DNA of 64,000 nucleotides from Mytilus edulis (Eukaryota; Mollusca; Bivalvia; Mytilida; Mytilidae), in NCBI RefSeq assembly GCF_963676685.1, contig NC_092344.1:44972830-45036829 (forward strand), given 5' to 3'. Below, one piece after another: positions 48,301-55,380 of the stretch; position 1 is the stretch's first letter; each line of letters opens with the position of its first letter. The translations under genes and the position numbers were made by a program. The notes beneath the pieces were generated by a model. The model had not been told where the DNA came from. It saw only the letters and a program-made list of their open reading frames with translations, and did no database searches.

Positions 48301-49056
48301 CTCCCTCAAACAACCATCAAGGACAAAACATTGAGACCTAAAATAACTTGAATAGACATTTTGCCGTAGTCAACACAGCTAAGTTAATATCATGCATAAT
48401 TTATTTCAAATAGCCGGTAACAGTAGCGTTTTCTGCAATTTTGTCCATGATGTTAAATTTGAGGTGAAAAAAAAACCATCTTTACACAATAAGTATTTTG
48501 AAAATTAAATCCATAGTTTTATACACTTTCATTCGATGATCATCTGCTCTTCATAACAGAACAAATAGTTAAGTTAAGTCACATGTTAAACATTTATAAA
48601 TGTCAAATATGAAACATATTATAAAACAGTACACGAGTATGAAGAATATTAAATAAAATATGATTGCAACGTTTTCCAGGAATGTAGATATTTATACGTT
48701 ATACGGTCGTTAATACAACCTTGTTTTAAGCAGCTGCTGAACAGTTTAAATGTAAGCTTCTTTATTTAATTTCAGAACCACAAAAGTCCCTTTATGTAAT
48801 CGTCGCAAAAACAATGATTAAGAAAAAGAACATAAATTATATAGATTCTGTTAGGCTAAGGGATGGAAAGGAAATTCAATTGATGGATACCAAGATGATT
48901 AAAGCATCGAATGATAACAGGAATTCTACAAAACTATGGAAGGAAATCAACAACAAAGCAACAACACAATTTTCGCAATATAATCTTACAACTGTATTCT
49001 ACCCTTCTAAAAACCCATTATTTGGTTTACAGCTGCATCTTTACATCAATGATTAA
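24268..49056 (+). CDS. ITIH-like gene B, C-terminally truncated
   Basis: Inter-alpha-trypsin inhibitor heavy chain-like secreted protein. Exons: 24268-24351, 24568-24731, 25257-25367, 25975-26207, 27785-27945, 28432-28720, 32762-33441, 34598-34664, 36773-37018, (44253-44303 doubtful), 46608-46673, 47311-47427, 48776-49056. All borders are GT/AG with consistent phase; 2499 coding bases (832 aa) without the doubtful exon, 849 aa with it. Order: signal peptide, VIT domain (exons 2-4), vWA (exons 5-7), linker, first part of the ITIH C-terminal domain. Compared with gene A, about 193 bp are deleted at the end of exon 48776, removing the donor and creating an early TAA. The old last exon remains at 50057. 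The introns carry two hammerhead loci, hairpins, Penelope and BEL remnants and a hAT insertion. Confidence 0.82.
24568..24731 (+). CDS. Gene B exon 2: VIT domain, first part
   Basis: Acceptor TTGCAG, donor GTAAG. It encodes EIKSMHISSDIYFRFATTVV, then ASEIMFDMTLPDSSFITGFT: the 'R-x-A-x-T-x-V' and 'F-D-x-x-L-P-x-x-A/S-F-I-x-x-F' pattern of the VIT domain that opens ITIH proteins. Confidence 0.85.
25257..25367 (+). CDS. Gene B exon 3: VIT domain, middle
   Basis: Acceptor ATACAG, donor GTAAGT, phase 2. It encodes EIGGKRYAGNVKENDKTKKQ then FEVAKRRGESACHIAA. This is the 'G-x-x-Y-x-G-x-V-K-E-K-x-x-A-x-x-x-Y-x-x-A-x-x-x-G' part of VIT. Confidence 0.87.
25489..25532 (+). ncRNA. Hammerhead ribozyme, upstream copy
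   Basis: Stem I GCGTCA (25489-25494) with TGGCGT (25527-25532). Core CTGATGA (25495-25501). Stem II GTCTTATGTAGAC (25502-25514). GAAA (25515-25518). Stem III ACGTGCGT (25518-25525), cleavage after GTC (25526). All consensus positions are present; stem III again lacks a real loop. Confidence 0.82.
25815..25858 (+). ncRNA. Hammerhead ribozyme, downstream copy
   Basis: Same layout: GCGTCA 25815-25820, CTGATGA 25821-25827, stem II 25828-25840, GAAA 25841-25844, palindromic stem III ACGCGCGT ending 25851, cleavage after 25852, TGGCGT 25853-25858. Confidence 0.82.
25975..26207 (+). CDS. Gene B exon 4: end of VIT, start of linker to vWA
   Basis: Acceptor TTAACAG, donor GTAAG. It encodes PRTTNKFNILVNVEKNALVI, then FKLKYQELLKRTLCSYQHVI and HLDPGQIVEDFKLKVCISES. 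The 'F-x-L-x-Y-x-E-L-L-x-R' block ends the VIT domain in ITIH proteins. Confidence 0.88.
27040..27195 (+). repeat. Penelope-tail repeat
   Basis: 'tgcggtatgagctttgctca', 'ttgttgaaggccgtacgg', 'ttttggtctcttgtggacag' and 'ttgtctcattggcaatcata', ending 'ccacatcttcttt'. Same family as 61430-61570, same strand. A 40-bp piece in reverse lies at 26235-26275. Confidence 0.6.
27363..27407 (+). ncRNA. Decayed hammerhead ribozyme
   Basis: GCGTCA, CTGATGA and the stem II hairpin GTCTTTTGTAGAC are intact, but the invariant GAAA is TAAA (G27389T) and an extra C sits after the cleavage triplet (27401). I expect it to be inactive. Sense strand, intron 4 of gene B. Confidence 0.7.
27785..27945 (+). CDS. Gene B exon 5: approach to vWA
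   Basis: Acceptor TTTTTTAG, donor GTATT, phase 1 to 0. It encodes DVDKFARIKHISPSSIDITY, APSVQNQTMSEQGISGQFIV and KYDVTRDKDAGDLL. The 'G-x-F-x-V-x-Y-D-V-x-R' strand is typical just before the ITIH vWA domain. Confidence 0.85.
28432..28720 (+). CDS. Gene B exon 6: vWA first half
   Basis: Acceptor TTAACAG, donor GTAAGT. It opens VLNGYFIHMFAP and contains KDVMFVLDKSWSMFGRKI, where DKSWS is the MIDAS DxSxS motif, then LKEAMKLIMQDMKPEDRFNI and VFFDQNLDWL. It ends A-S-G with one spare base. Confidence 0.9.
29102..29201. repeat. Hairpin (inverted repeat)
   Basis: Arms 'gttatcc...ggtgtgtcagtgttagatcacc' and 'ggtgatattacactgacacacc...ggataac' pair along most of their length. Intron 6 of gene B. Confidence 0.65.
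29390..30195. repeat. Interspersed repeat with internal duplication
   Basis: Two related parts about 460 bp apart, each with 'ccctatgtt', a 'ccatgttggttg'-type stretch and 'gattacggac' / 'gtttacggacggcagacgac'. The right end 'gagaaaagctcacttgccc' resembles, in reverse, 50755-50870. Dispersed family of unknown class in intron 6 of gene B. Confidence 0.5.
31025..31330. repeat. Diverged minisatellite, unit about 55-60 bp
   Basis: 'aactctggacatagtcagtaagttc', 'aactctggatagtctggaagttc', 'aactctaaaagtcagaaagtt' and 'aactctgaatggtctgaaagttc' recur with AT-rich spacers containing 'tttattttata'. Confidence 0.55.
32050..32400 (-). other. Unrecognised open frame on the minus strand
   Basis: A frame of about 100 codons (from about 32391 to 32083) reads GIFKNSSNLAIRGDMGSVKT, then GVFRLYFKVTNLDGNMLIKK and DLRWYLTLQGDNSV. 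Its composition is protein-like, but I do not recognise a family and no splice partner is apparent. It lies antisense in intron 6 of gene B. It could be a retroelement scrap or chance. Confidence 0.25.
32762..33441 (+). CDS. Gene B exon 7: vWA second half and following region
   Basis: Acceptor TTGCAG, donor GTATG, 680 bp as in gene A. The first codons read N-N-M-N-K-A where gene A has G-T-N-I-N-K-A, so the MIDAS threonine is replaced by asparagine. STILMFLTDGQSTTGET follows, with the Asp of LTDG kept, then FGNNLDFDFLKQIS, GFARRIYEDSDASLQIKG and WAYLTIKQLLIDIEND, and the exon ends ...IISLATK. Confidence 0.9.
33725..33870 (-). repeat. Interspersed repeat, reverse copy
   Basis: 'aaagggacagtcatactaaa' and 'actgacaacgccatggct' are the complement of part of 7640-7850. 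Confidence 0.5.
33885..34060 (-). pseudogene. Penelope-like reverse transcriptase fragment
   Basis: On the minus strand it reads SFNFTFRYIDDVLSLNNSKF then GDYIERIYPIELDIKDTSDT and AKSASFLN. Y-I-D-D is the reverse transcriptase active site, with wording typical of Penelope-like elements. Only about 55 codons remain; the ends are abrupt. Intron 7 of gene B, antisense. Confidence 0.75.
34598..34664 (+). CDS. Gene B exon 8: post-vWA strand
   Basis: Acceptor TTTTAAG, donor GTGAGT. It encodes YQFVTPFTSMVVTAPELRQS then SH. The gene A counterpart is 6666-6741. Confidence 0.87.
34819..34942. repeat. Hairpin (inverted repeat)
   Basis: Arms 'agtatttctgtatttgcctt' then 'gttattggtc' and 'gaccaataacaaggccaata' then 'cagaaataca'. 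Relatives of the 'ctgtattggcc' arm recur at 35668-35765. Intron 8 of gene B. Confidence 0.7.
36515..36620 (+). repeat. Penelope-tail repeat
   Basis: 'gttgaggccgtaccttgacc', 'tggatagagagttgtctcat' and 'tgtcactcatgccacatctt'; same family as 61430-61570. Confidence 0.55.
36773..37018 (+). CDS. Gene B exon 9: basic linker
   Basis: Acceptor TTTCACAG, donor GTATTG, phase 1 to 1. It encodes HDVDSSEFLSGSHASLSLRP, then GFRRGSHRSRKLRRRMRIMS and GGNGKGGYRGGIDRVGQGV. A strongly basic segment followed by a Gly-rich one. It occupies the place of the poly-glycine linker of gene A but the two do not align. Confidence 0.75.
37255..37470. repeat. Tandem repeat, about 130-bp unit (left part)
   Basis: Units share 'tttcatttgatatgcggcaa', 'tttttgcacttaa' and 'ccccatccaac..atttttgg'. 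The array continues at 39270-39430, so the Penelope-like element between appears to have been inserted in it. Confidence 0.5.
37471..38106 (-). repeat. 3' untranslated tail of the Penelope-like element
   Basis: Downstream of the reverse transcriptase stop. It carries 'cctgacttgggacaggcgca', 'ttgcggcggggttaaacatg' and 'ccctatacctctagccaatg'. The same order recurs at 61990-62520 without the coding part, so that copy is a tail-only insertion. Confidence 0.65.
38107..39240 (-). CDS. Penelope-like element reverse transcriptase, 5'-truncated
   Basis: An uninterrupted frame. Motifs in order, numbered from an ATG at 39300: FDFSTLYTT (52-60), IPMGTNCAPL (137-146), FRYLDDIL with YLDD at 182-185, YDKRDDFSFPIVNYPFLDGD (about 237-256), ending ...FGFNIDSLIGSLHRN. 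This is the Penelope-like type of reverse transcriptase. About 24 N-terminal residues come from the flanking tandem repeat, so the element starts near 39240 and lacks the usual N-terminal part. No GIY-YIG endonuclease follows; 636 bp of tail do. The frame is open but the copy cannot be autonomous. Antisense in the intron after exon 9 of gene B. Confidence 0.85.
   Translation of the reverse strand: MKGHVCTRWKYLINCMHILHAYIGDFESVQSFDFSTLYTTLPHILIKKKFTSLINWAFKKSECEYICSNSFRSFFSSNKQKNYVNWTCFDTIYALEFLLDNIFVRFGDSVYRQVIGIPMGTNCAPLIADLFLYCYELQFMTKISKDPSKQHLIQKFNNTFRYLDDILALNNDDFSMYTIEIYPVELTLNKANDNNDHCPFLDLDIYIINGKLNTKIYDKRDDFSFPIVNYPFLDGDVPLSPSYGVYISQLVRFARVCNNVLDFSERNLCITEKLLHQGFRYHKLVKTFTKFYHRYKEIIRKYNSTCRHLIRSGISHPKFYGNILYKAQKCQYSPQKLTKPLNRLIKRGYSYDTVVRSLKIAYFGFNIDSLIGSLHRN
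39270..39430. repeat. Tandem repeat, about 130-bp unit (right part)
   Basis: Continues the array of 37255-37470: 'gcactcaatgaccccatcca', 'ttcatttgatatgcgacaac' and 'tttttgcacta'. Confidence 0.5.
40165..41079 (-). pseudogene. BEL/Pao retrotransposon remnant, gag start joined to RT
   Basis: A 304-codon open frame. Residues 1-105 are a lysine- and glutamate-rich coiled-coil region (KSVRAGHKGAVTKLLVKFDE onward) like the start of BEL/Pao polyproteins. From about residue 160 it is reverse transcriptase: RDLYVDNILS (active site YVDN at 179-182), GGFNLRSWSSN, ILGMIWN and SSRIYDPMGLLSPVSVRAKI. In a full element protease and the first RT motifs lie between, so a large in-frame deletion has joined the parts. 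The sequence just upstream on the minus strand (41080-41100) has 'tggtgccgtgaccagg', which resembles a primer-binding region. No complete LTR pair found. Confidence 0.78.
41110..43360. other. Gene B intron, mostly unassigned
   Basis: No exon seen. A minus-strand frame at 42272-42460 with 'LYDKRHNFNSPNIDFQFL' weakly resembles the Y-D-K-R-D-D-F region of Penelope-like elements and may be a scrap of one. Confidence 0.35.
43367..43380 (+). repeat. Poly-G tract
   Basis: 'ggggggg' run of about 14 bases; length may be unreliable in an assembly. Confidence 0.6.
43809..43955. repeat. Long hairpin (inverted repeat), 147 bp
   Basis: Left arm 'gttattggccaatcaaatcg', 'gtatatgtcatttaatctgc' and 'acagcacgagatgacc'; right arm is its complement, from 'gggtcatctcgtgctgtgca' to 'cttggtcaataac'. 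Arms of about 70 bp with few mismatches. Confidence 0.75.
44083..45405. mobile_element. hAT-like DNA transposon with perfect 8-bp duplication
   Basis: GTAAATAG at 44083-44090 and again at 45398-45405. The element is 44091-45397, with ends TAGTTTTGTCAA and (reverse complement of the right end) TAGTGTTGTCAA, 11 of 12 equal. Near both ends are several ACCGGT/ACCGGTT motifs. An 8-bp duplication and such ends fit hAT. The gene A intron shows the empty site ('gttatgtataaaatagtgta' near 9130). At 1.3 kb it has no transposase I can recognise; the 126-codon frame at 44386-44766 is low-complexity. It contains a possible exon of gene B (44253-44303). Confidence 0.8.
44253..44303 (+). CDS. Possible gene B exon inside the hAT-like element
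   Basis: 51 bp between a strong acceptor (T-rich run then AG) and GTAATT, phase 1 to 1 so it can be included or skipped without shifting the frame. It would encode EILFSPGLEQAIFPLPV. Against it: gene A has no counterpart and the segment belongs to a transposon. Could be chance. Confidence 0.3.
46608..46673 (+). CDS. Gene B linker exon
   Basis: Acceptor TTTTTTGTAG, donor GTATGT, phase 1 to 1. It encodes DMPVLQEENIKTQISDSSVL then SKG. No counterpart was found in gene A; the surrounding 46040-47195 is also absent there. Confidence 0.55.
47311..47427 (+). CDS. Gene B exon: start of ITIH C-terminal domain
   Basis: Acceptor GTTCTAG, donor GTAAG. It encodes DFQEFPNFFLHMKGSTAPLC then MHLNPNPNTRSYQFLFSPRS; clear paralogue of gene A 10046-10156. 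As there, the D-P-H-F motif is altered (F-P-N-F). Confidence 0.78.
47996..48260. mobile_element. Small inverted-repeat element
   Basis: ATGCCCCAT at 47996-48004 and its complement ATGGGGCAT at 48252-48260. The left part has a run of 'gtccgtc'/'gttcgtc' units, like the element at 6831. Non-coding, MITE-like. Confidence 0.5.
48776..49056 (+). CDS. Gene B last coding exon (deleted 3' end)
   Basis: Acceptor TTTCAG. It encodes KPQKSLYVIVAKTMIKKKNI, later FSQYNLTTVFYPSKNPLF, and stops as GLQLHLYIND. It follows gene A 11214-11522 closely up to 'ctgcatcttta', then jumps to sequence that in gene A lies in the next intron ('gattaattcc', 11682 there, 49051 here). About 193 bp, including IVNATGPLR and the donor, are missing. 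Confidence 0.8.
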
Positions 49057-50056
49057 TTCCAATTTACATGTTTTTCAAATTCGTGTTTGGTCATACATAC
49101 ATGAAATATTTGCTCAAAATAGACAGAACGTTGGCTTTTGTAAAATTGAAATTTTGTGATACATGCAGCGGAACTATATTTACCATCGAACACGCCTTCA
49201 AGGCTTGTGTATGGACCAGTTAAACAAGCTTACGTAACCGGTTCATCTGATCATTATTACGACACATGATGTGCCAACACTTGATTCCTTTTAAATAGTT
49301 ACATGTCAAAGGCACACTAAGGTTAGACATATTTTTGTATTAGAGTTCGTCATAAGATTTATTATCTGCCTCTGGACAGAAAAGTGCTAAAAACTCATAG
49401 GAGCTAACAATTGATTCAATATGATCCGAAACTAAAATGTGCCTTTATGTATATATAATCCATAGATCAAACAAATGACTACAACAATTTTGGCGACAAA
49501 AGTAAAACAGGCAAAAAATAATAGTTAAAATAATGGGGAAAACATGGATCTAAGCTAAATTTAAAAACACAGATATTACATAGAAAATGGAGATTTCTAC
49601 GTTCAACAAATGGTTATATTATTCAAAATGTGAAACGACATAATTATTTTCTTTCAATAGTATTATCTATAACTATTGATATGCAAACTTTGTAGAAATG
49701 TCAAAATCTTATGGCTAAATCCACCCCGTCAACAATCTTCTCCTTTTGTTGACAAAAACTTTATCAAAGATAACAAGCTAAGCTATGGTTTTAATATGGT
49801 TTGTTATGCGAAACGCGCGTATTGTATTAATATGATTCATCCGGCGAGCTTAATTCAAAATTGATAGAAGGTAGAAACATACATTCAGTTGCTGTCTGAA
49901 AAAAAAAACCGGTTTTCTTTGTTAAATACGTTCGTTGCTTCAATTTTTGTTTTTATATCTTTTGTTTAATGCAGTGTTTGCATCAATGCTTTTAGTTGAA
50001 ATTAATATTCATGATTTCCAGTCACTTTGTTAACTTTATCATTTTCATGTTTATAG

Positions 50057-50235
50057 GTTGGTTTGTTGGAATGAATATAAAAAGCATTGGGCCTGGAATA
50101 ATTGTTCGCCCGAATGTAGGAAAACAGATTACTATCAGAAATTATGTGCTTCTAAAGTCTTCGTCTGTATTTTCATATCTAACAGACTCGTGTTGGTACT
50201 TAATGAACCCAGAAAAGGAATTTCCGCATTTGTAA
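50057..50235 (+). pseudogene. Stranded last exon of gene B
   Basis: Acceptor TTTATAG, phase 1. It encodes WFVGMNIKSIGPGIIVRP then QITIRNYVLL and DSCWYLMNPEKEFPHL, TAA at 50233. Without a donor in the exon before it, normal splicing cannot reach it. A 4-base loss relative to gene A ('ccaccgtttgaac' versus 'ccgcatttgtaaa') brings an earlier stop and removes about 12 residues. AATAAA at 50289. Still well conserved, so the loss of the donor looks recent, or an unknown splice route uses it. Confidence 0.72.
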
Positions 50236-50665
50236 AGCTTATTTCAGCAAAAGGACGTCGATACGTGGCTATAATTATACGAAATGAAAATAAAGTTTTT
50301 TTTCAGAATTTCAATAGAATTCTATATTAAGGCCACACCGATTTAATTTTTAATTCTAAGGATTTTTGCACTCCAAAAATTTGTGCGATTTGAGCTTTTT
50401 TGGTTAACAATGAATCATAGGTTCTGACAATATTAATAAAAATAAGATGATATGAAACTTTTTGTACCACTTTGTTTAATCAAAACAGGTTCTGTCCTAT
50501 TTAATTTGTAGCATATTTTTTACTAATTGTATAGCTGTTACTTTCTTAAGTCGTCAGATCTTGAACTAAATGAATAATTATTTCAACTGCATTAAATTAT
50601 CGTCATTGAATTGTAATAGATGTCTGATCTCCTCCTCTGTACATGATTTATAACTATCACGGCGA

Positions 50666-50930
50666 GTGTCTGGCATGAAGGAGGAACACCTGAGTTCATC
50701 CCCCAGGTTTTTGGCGTTCGTGCTGTTGTTTGGTTTGTATCATTTTGTGTGTTTAAGCTCATCTGCCCTAAGAGGTTTACGTGAGCTTTTCACATCAGTT
50801 GGCGTCTGCCATCCGTCGCCAATCGCCGTAGTCAGTCGTCGTCGTCGTAGTCATCTGTTAATTAAAAAAAATATCTTCTCCCGTGAAGCTACTTATACAA
50901 ACAAAAAAACCTTGTCGAAATAGTCCTTAT
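50666..50930 (+). repeat. Two joined interspersed repeats
   Basis: 50670-50750 resembles 7640-7720; 50755-50870 ('gtttaagctcatctgcccta', 'cgtcgtcgtcgtagtcatct') is the reverse of the repeat end at 30130-30195. Small open frames here are not genes. Confidence 0.5.
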
Positions 50931-52359
50931 AGTATTTTGTTTAAAAAAACAAGATGGCCGCAATTAATACAAATTGAGGATACGGGTAAAATGCAGTTTT
51001 TTGGCTTATATCTCCGACACTAGATGGGGTTAAAATGATCATCAGGTGTACATGAACAAAATTATCAGTTGACCACTTAAGCAGTTTTTGCCCTAGAATG
51101 AAAATTCTTCACTTTTTTTTTTGTAATTTATACTTTTAATTTTACAAAAAAACAACTCTTAGTCTACCTTGCCATACGGAATTAAACTTATCAACAGTTA
51201 TTGGTTAAGTATCTTGATTTAAAAATGTATCCGATGACCCTGTTCTACACCAACATAGTCCCCATTGTTATACACAATTAAACATATGGGTTTACTATAG
51301 AAGTCGATTAGAAATATGTAAAAACTAAACAATTTCAGATGAAAACTCACTACAATTAGATGATTTTTTTCCCAAGGGGTGCAATATTTTCATTGGGTTT
51401 TCATGATCTCTCCATGATATGTTTCATTTCCAGAATTATGTAGTGCTACCTTTTATATTAACCATTATTATATCTATTCTTTCAGCATTTATTTTTTGGC
51501 GAATGCCCGCAGACCGGTGCGAGACAAAACTCTTGGCAAAATATTTTTTAAGGTTTTCTATGATAAGGTTTAAAGGCATTTTCAGCATTATACAGGCCTA
51601 TCATAAAATGAATTTTGGAGCGAAGCAAAGTAAATTTTGCATTTTTTGTTAATTACCTTGAATATCATGTTATATTGAGATATTAATATATTTAAACTGT
51701 AAACAGCAACATATAAAGTAACGAAAGATCTACAAATAAGTAAACATGCCCAATGGGCAATTGACATCTAATTGGAGTAATTGTCCTTTAAAGTTATTTC
51801 CTGCGATTAATGGGTAATTTTGTAAATCTTTTTAAAAATCTTCTGCTTATAATTTAACTACTGGGTAAACTTAAACCAAACTTGGCTTAATCATTATAAG
51901 GATATTTAGTAGAAATACATGTGCAGTATATGTAACAGATCGTTCTGTTCAAAAAAGACTTTTATAAAGACATTTACAAGAGAAAATAATGAACAATTTA
52001 AATTTGTAAGTTGAATATAAAATGATACAAAAACTTGACACTCCTTGTGAAGGGAATGCATAATTATGGCTTTATTTTCCCCAAAAAAAAGAAATCACAA
52101 TCGTGTGTGGGTTGATGCCAGTGTTGGTTGAGGTTAAACCTTGGGTATCACCAGTAGTCCGAACTTCTGTGTTGCCGCCGTAGCAGATGGGGTACATAGT
52201 GTTACCCTGGACCGTCATTTCCGTACATCAAAACAATAGTATGCCTCAACCAAATGTTATAAAACTTATACGCAATGTTTACTACCACAAAACACAGTTC
52301 TCGTTCGATAATGGTTGGTGTCACTTTTACTGTTCATGAGTTTCTAGATATCTAATTAT
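50931..52359. other. Downstream of gene B, nothing coding recognised
   Basis: AT-rich. At 52105-52165 'ggttgatgccagtgttggtt' and 'ttgggtatcaccagtagtcc' weakly resemble the body of the hammerhead repeat family, without the ribozyme. Confidence 0.35.
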
Positions 52360-52465
52360 ATAAGAAAATGTAGTTTGAGTGCCAATGAAAAACTCTCTAT
52401 CCAAGTCACAGTTTTTCAAGAGTAAACCATTATTAGTTTAAAGTACGGACCTCAGCACGAACCCT
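52360..52465 (-). repeat. Penelope-tail repeat, degraded
   Basis: 'aagaaaatgtagtttgagtg' and 'ccaatgaaaaactctctatc' then 'aagagtaaaccattattag'; a diverged copy of the 800-1060 family. Confidence 0.5.
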
Positions 52466-52779
52466 TAAAAAGGAAAATTGTTAAATCTGTCGTTTCTGTT
52501 CTCTAACCAAATGATATGAAAATAGTACCCAATGCTTATAATCACCAATATGTCTAAACTACGTAGATCCTGCATCTGAAATTGAAAGTTGACTCAACAG
52601 CACATACACATTCTACATTTACTTAAAACAATTGTTTTACCTCCACTGAATTCTACTTCAAAAGGAAGTAATTTGCAATTTATTTTGAAGAACTCAATGC
52701 GTTTGGTAACAGGCAGTACATGTGATCAGTATATCACTGGATTGAACTCTCTGTCGAAGTATATTTTTAAGGGCCTTTG

Positions 52780-53275
52780 CATTGAGTTCAGTGTATTGAT
52801 ATTCAACAACACTTATCGTTATTTTAATGATAATTTTTCTTAAATAATCAAGAATTTTCTCAATATACTGCTGAAATTTACCCTAAGGAACTTACTTTAA
52901 ATAAAGCAAATTTGAACGGTAATAACTGTTCTTTCCTGGAATAAATATTTCGGTTTTGAACGGGAAACTCCACACTAAATTTATGACAAAAGGGACGATT
53001 TTTCGTTCCCTATTGTTAATTTTCCATTTTTAGATGGTGATGTTCCTCTGGCACAATCTGACGGTGTTAATATATTACATAGCTCGTTCGCTATGCTTGT
53101 GTCTGTTGTGACGTTTTTTATTACAACGAACGCAATCTATGTATTACTAGTAAATGATTAAACCAGGAATATCGTTACCATAAATTACTTAAAACCTTTA
53201 CTAAATTTTTCCATAGATATAAAGATTTGGTTTTGAAGCTTGGTTGTACTTATTTCAAACGGGATTTTGTAACAT
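52780..53275 (+). pseudogene. Penelope-like reverse transcriptase, left part
   Basis: Several frames read FNNTYRYFNDNFSLNNQEF, then IYPKELTLNKANLNGNNCSF, YDKRDDFSFPIVNFPFLDGD and HKLLKTFTKFFHRYKDLV. The active site is Y-F-N-D instead of Y-x-D-D, and frameshifts and stops are present. The sequence breaks off near 53275 where another element begins; the missing end is found 7.4 kb away. Confidence 0.8.
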
Positions 53276-53468
53276 AAAATATTGTCCTCCATGAAATATT
53301 GTCTGTTGGACAAAATTTCATATGAAATATTGTCTTCAGACACCATTTCATAATGAAATATTGTCAGGGACACTATTTTATTATGAAATATTGTGCTTGT
53401 CCATGAAATTTTGTCACCGCCTTAAAGACAATATTTCACTATGAAATTCTGTCAATGACAACAGAGAC

Positions 53469-53841
53469 TTATTGAATATCTCATTTGACCAAAATATCAC
53501 TTGGTGTAAATTAACCAATTATCAGAATTGACGAACAGACGCCATTGATGCCTTGATTTGTATTTCAGTACAACAAATAACAAACACTGATTTTGTTTGG
53601 ATATTGAATTGTCATGGCAACATTTAATCAAAATTCATTCATAAAACAACAACAACTGTTACAACAACAGTACACAACCAAAATATTTGTCAATCAATAA
53701 AATGTTGATGACGATTGAACTAATCATTGTATCACAGCTGGGCGATCCAAAGCTGGTGTACTGAAGGGCGGTCCATTCAGCAATATTTCAGAATTAGCAG
53801 CTGGGCTATCCATAGTCTGCATAAAATGAAGTAAATTTCGC
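53469..53841 (-). repeat. Ngaro B2 repeat
   Basis: 373 bp, one mismatch (53752 region, 'aaagctggtg' versus 'aaagttggtg') to B1 at 54161-54533. It forms the terminal repeat of the element. Confidence 0.85.
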
Positions 53842-53965
53842 TCCGGTTGTGTGACTGCTTCAGCATGTTACCATGACGGATATGTGTTTGAAGACTGGAG
53901 CATCTGAAAAATAAATAAAACCAGCAGCAAACAAAGTTCAATTCTTAAGGGTGGGAGAGGATGGG

Positions 53966-54160
53966 TCTTAATTTTTTAACGTCCTCTCCGTTCGGTTTTC
54001 AAGGTAAAAGAGACCGTTAAATTGCACGGACTTTTACTACTCGGCTGTCACATGCTCAAATTAGCATAATAAGAGTAAAGGACGACTCGATTTGTCGAGT
54101 CTCAATACATGTATATGTTAATTCAATAAATTAATTTAATTTTCATTTAATTAAATTCTA
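53966..54160 (-). repeat. Ngaro A2 repeat
   Basis: 195 bp, three mismatches to A1 at 59647-59841. It directly abuts B1. Confidence 0.85.
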
Positions 54161-54533
54161 TTATTGAATATCTCATTTGACCAAAATATCACTTGGTGTA
54201 AATTAACCAATTATCAGAATTGACGAACAGACGCCATTGATGCCTTGATTTGTATTTCAGTACAACAAATAACAAACACTGATTTTGTTTGGATATTGAA
54301 TTGTCATGGCAACATTTAATCAAAATTCATTCATAAAACAACAACAACTGTTACAACAACAGTACACAACCAAAATATTTGTCAATCAATAAAATGTTGA
54401 TGACGATTGAACTAATCATTGTATCACAGCTGGGCGATCCAAAGTTGGTGTACTGAAGGGCGGTCCATTCAGCAATATTTCAGAATTAGCAGCTGGGCTA
54501 TCCATAGTCTGCATAAAATGAAGTAAATTTCGC
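54161..54533 (-). repeat. Ngaro B1 repeat
   Basis: 373-bp direct copy of B2, located between the hydrolase end and A2. Confidence 0.85.
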
Positions 54534-54750
54534 CAAAATTATCATTCGGACTTTAGTACAGAATGATAATCCGCCACAAAATTTACCCATGACAATTCAG
54601 TTATCTCCAATTCTACAATCAACTTTTCAACAACATTTAAACAATCAAAATAATAAAAGATATTGCGAATTTAACATTTATATAACAACCAAATTTCATA
54701 AAATACATGTATTTTCATCCATTATCAGTATGAACTGTGTTTATTTTAAA

Positions 54751-55380
54751 TTAGAGGTGATCGTGAGGAAATACAACACAATGTGGATACTTTATGAATG
54801 TTTCTAGTGCTGACTGAATTTGATTCAAGAAAATATCATTTCCAATAAATGATAGATGTACTCCATCGTCAGAATATAGCGCTGGATGACGATCATCAAA
54901 ATCTGGATATTTGATAACGTATCCTCCATGTTTGAGTATATAAGATCTCACTCCCCTATTTATTCTCTTTCTTGTAACTTCCATGGCATGGTCATCACTT
55001 GAGTAACGGCATGAACGCCTGGGAAGAATGCTTGACCATATAAGAGAACAATTTGGGAGCATGCGAGACAGAATTGCTATTGTGAACTTAATGTGATATA
55101 GCAGAGCACCACATGGTACATTTCCTATGTCATTCCCACCACAATGCAATATCAACGCATGTGGAATTTTGTTGCATAAATTAATGATGCTGTTAACTGT
55201 GCCAACAACATCGTCCCATTTCATACCAGATTTGCCTGCCCATCGCAAAAAACAATTATTATTTTTCAAAAGACCTAAATTACTACCTGAAGGTCTGTTC
55301 TCCGAGTGATCACGAGCACTGCATATTATTGAAGAGCCAATAATCCATATTTCATTAATAAAACAAGCTGAAATTATAAG
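54751..55380 (-). CDS. SGNH hydrolase domain of the Ngaro element
   Basis: SGNH/GDSL-type esterase-like domain, known as an accessory domain in some Ngaro elements; its job in the life cycle is not settled. Reading on from the recombinase stop in the same frame: EIWIIGSSIICSA (block I, G-x-S), ALILHCGGNDIG (block III, GGND), YSDDGVHLSFIGND (block V, catalytic D-x-x-H). All catalytic positions are present and there is no stop inside. No ATG opens it, and only one TAA (55381-55383) separates it from the recombinase, so it may be made by readthrough or the stop may be a recent mutation. Confidence 0.82.
   Translation of the reverse strand, partial: LIISACFINEIWIIGSSIICSARDHSENRPSGSNLGLLKNNNCFLRWAGKSGMKWDDVVGTVNSIINLCNKIPHALILHCGGNDIGNVPCGALLYHIKFTIAILSRMLPNCSLIWSSILPRRSCRYSSDDHAMEVTRKRINRGVRSYILKHGGYVIKYPDFDDRHPALYSDDGVHLSFIGNDIFLNQIQSALETFIKYPHCVVFPHDHL

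Noticed and set aside
53276-53460. Regularly spaced short palindromes that look CRISPR-like at first sight
   Set aside because: Spacing is irregular, the motif occurs in both orientations, and the context is an animal genome.
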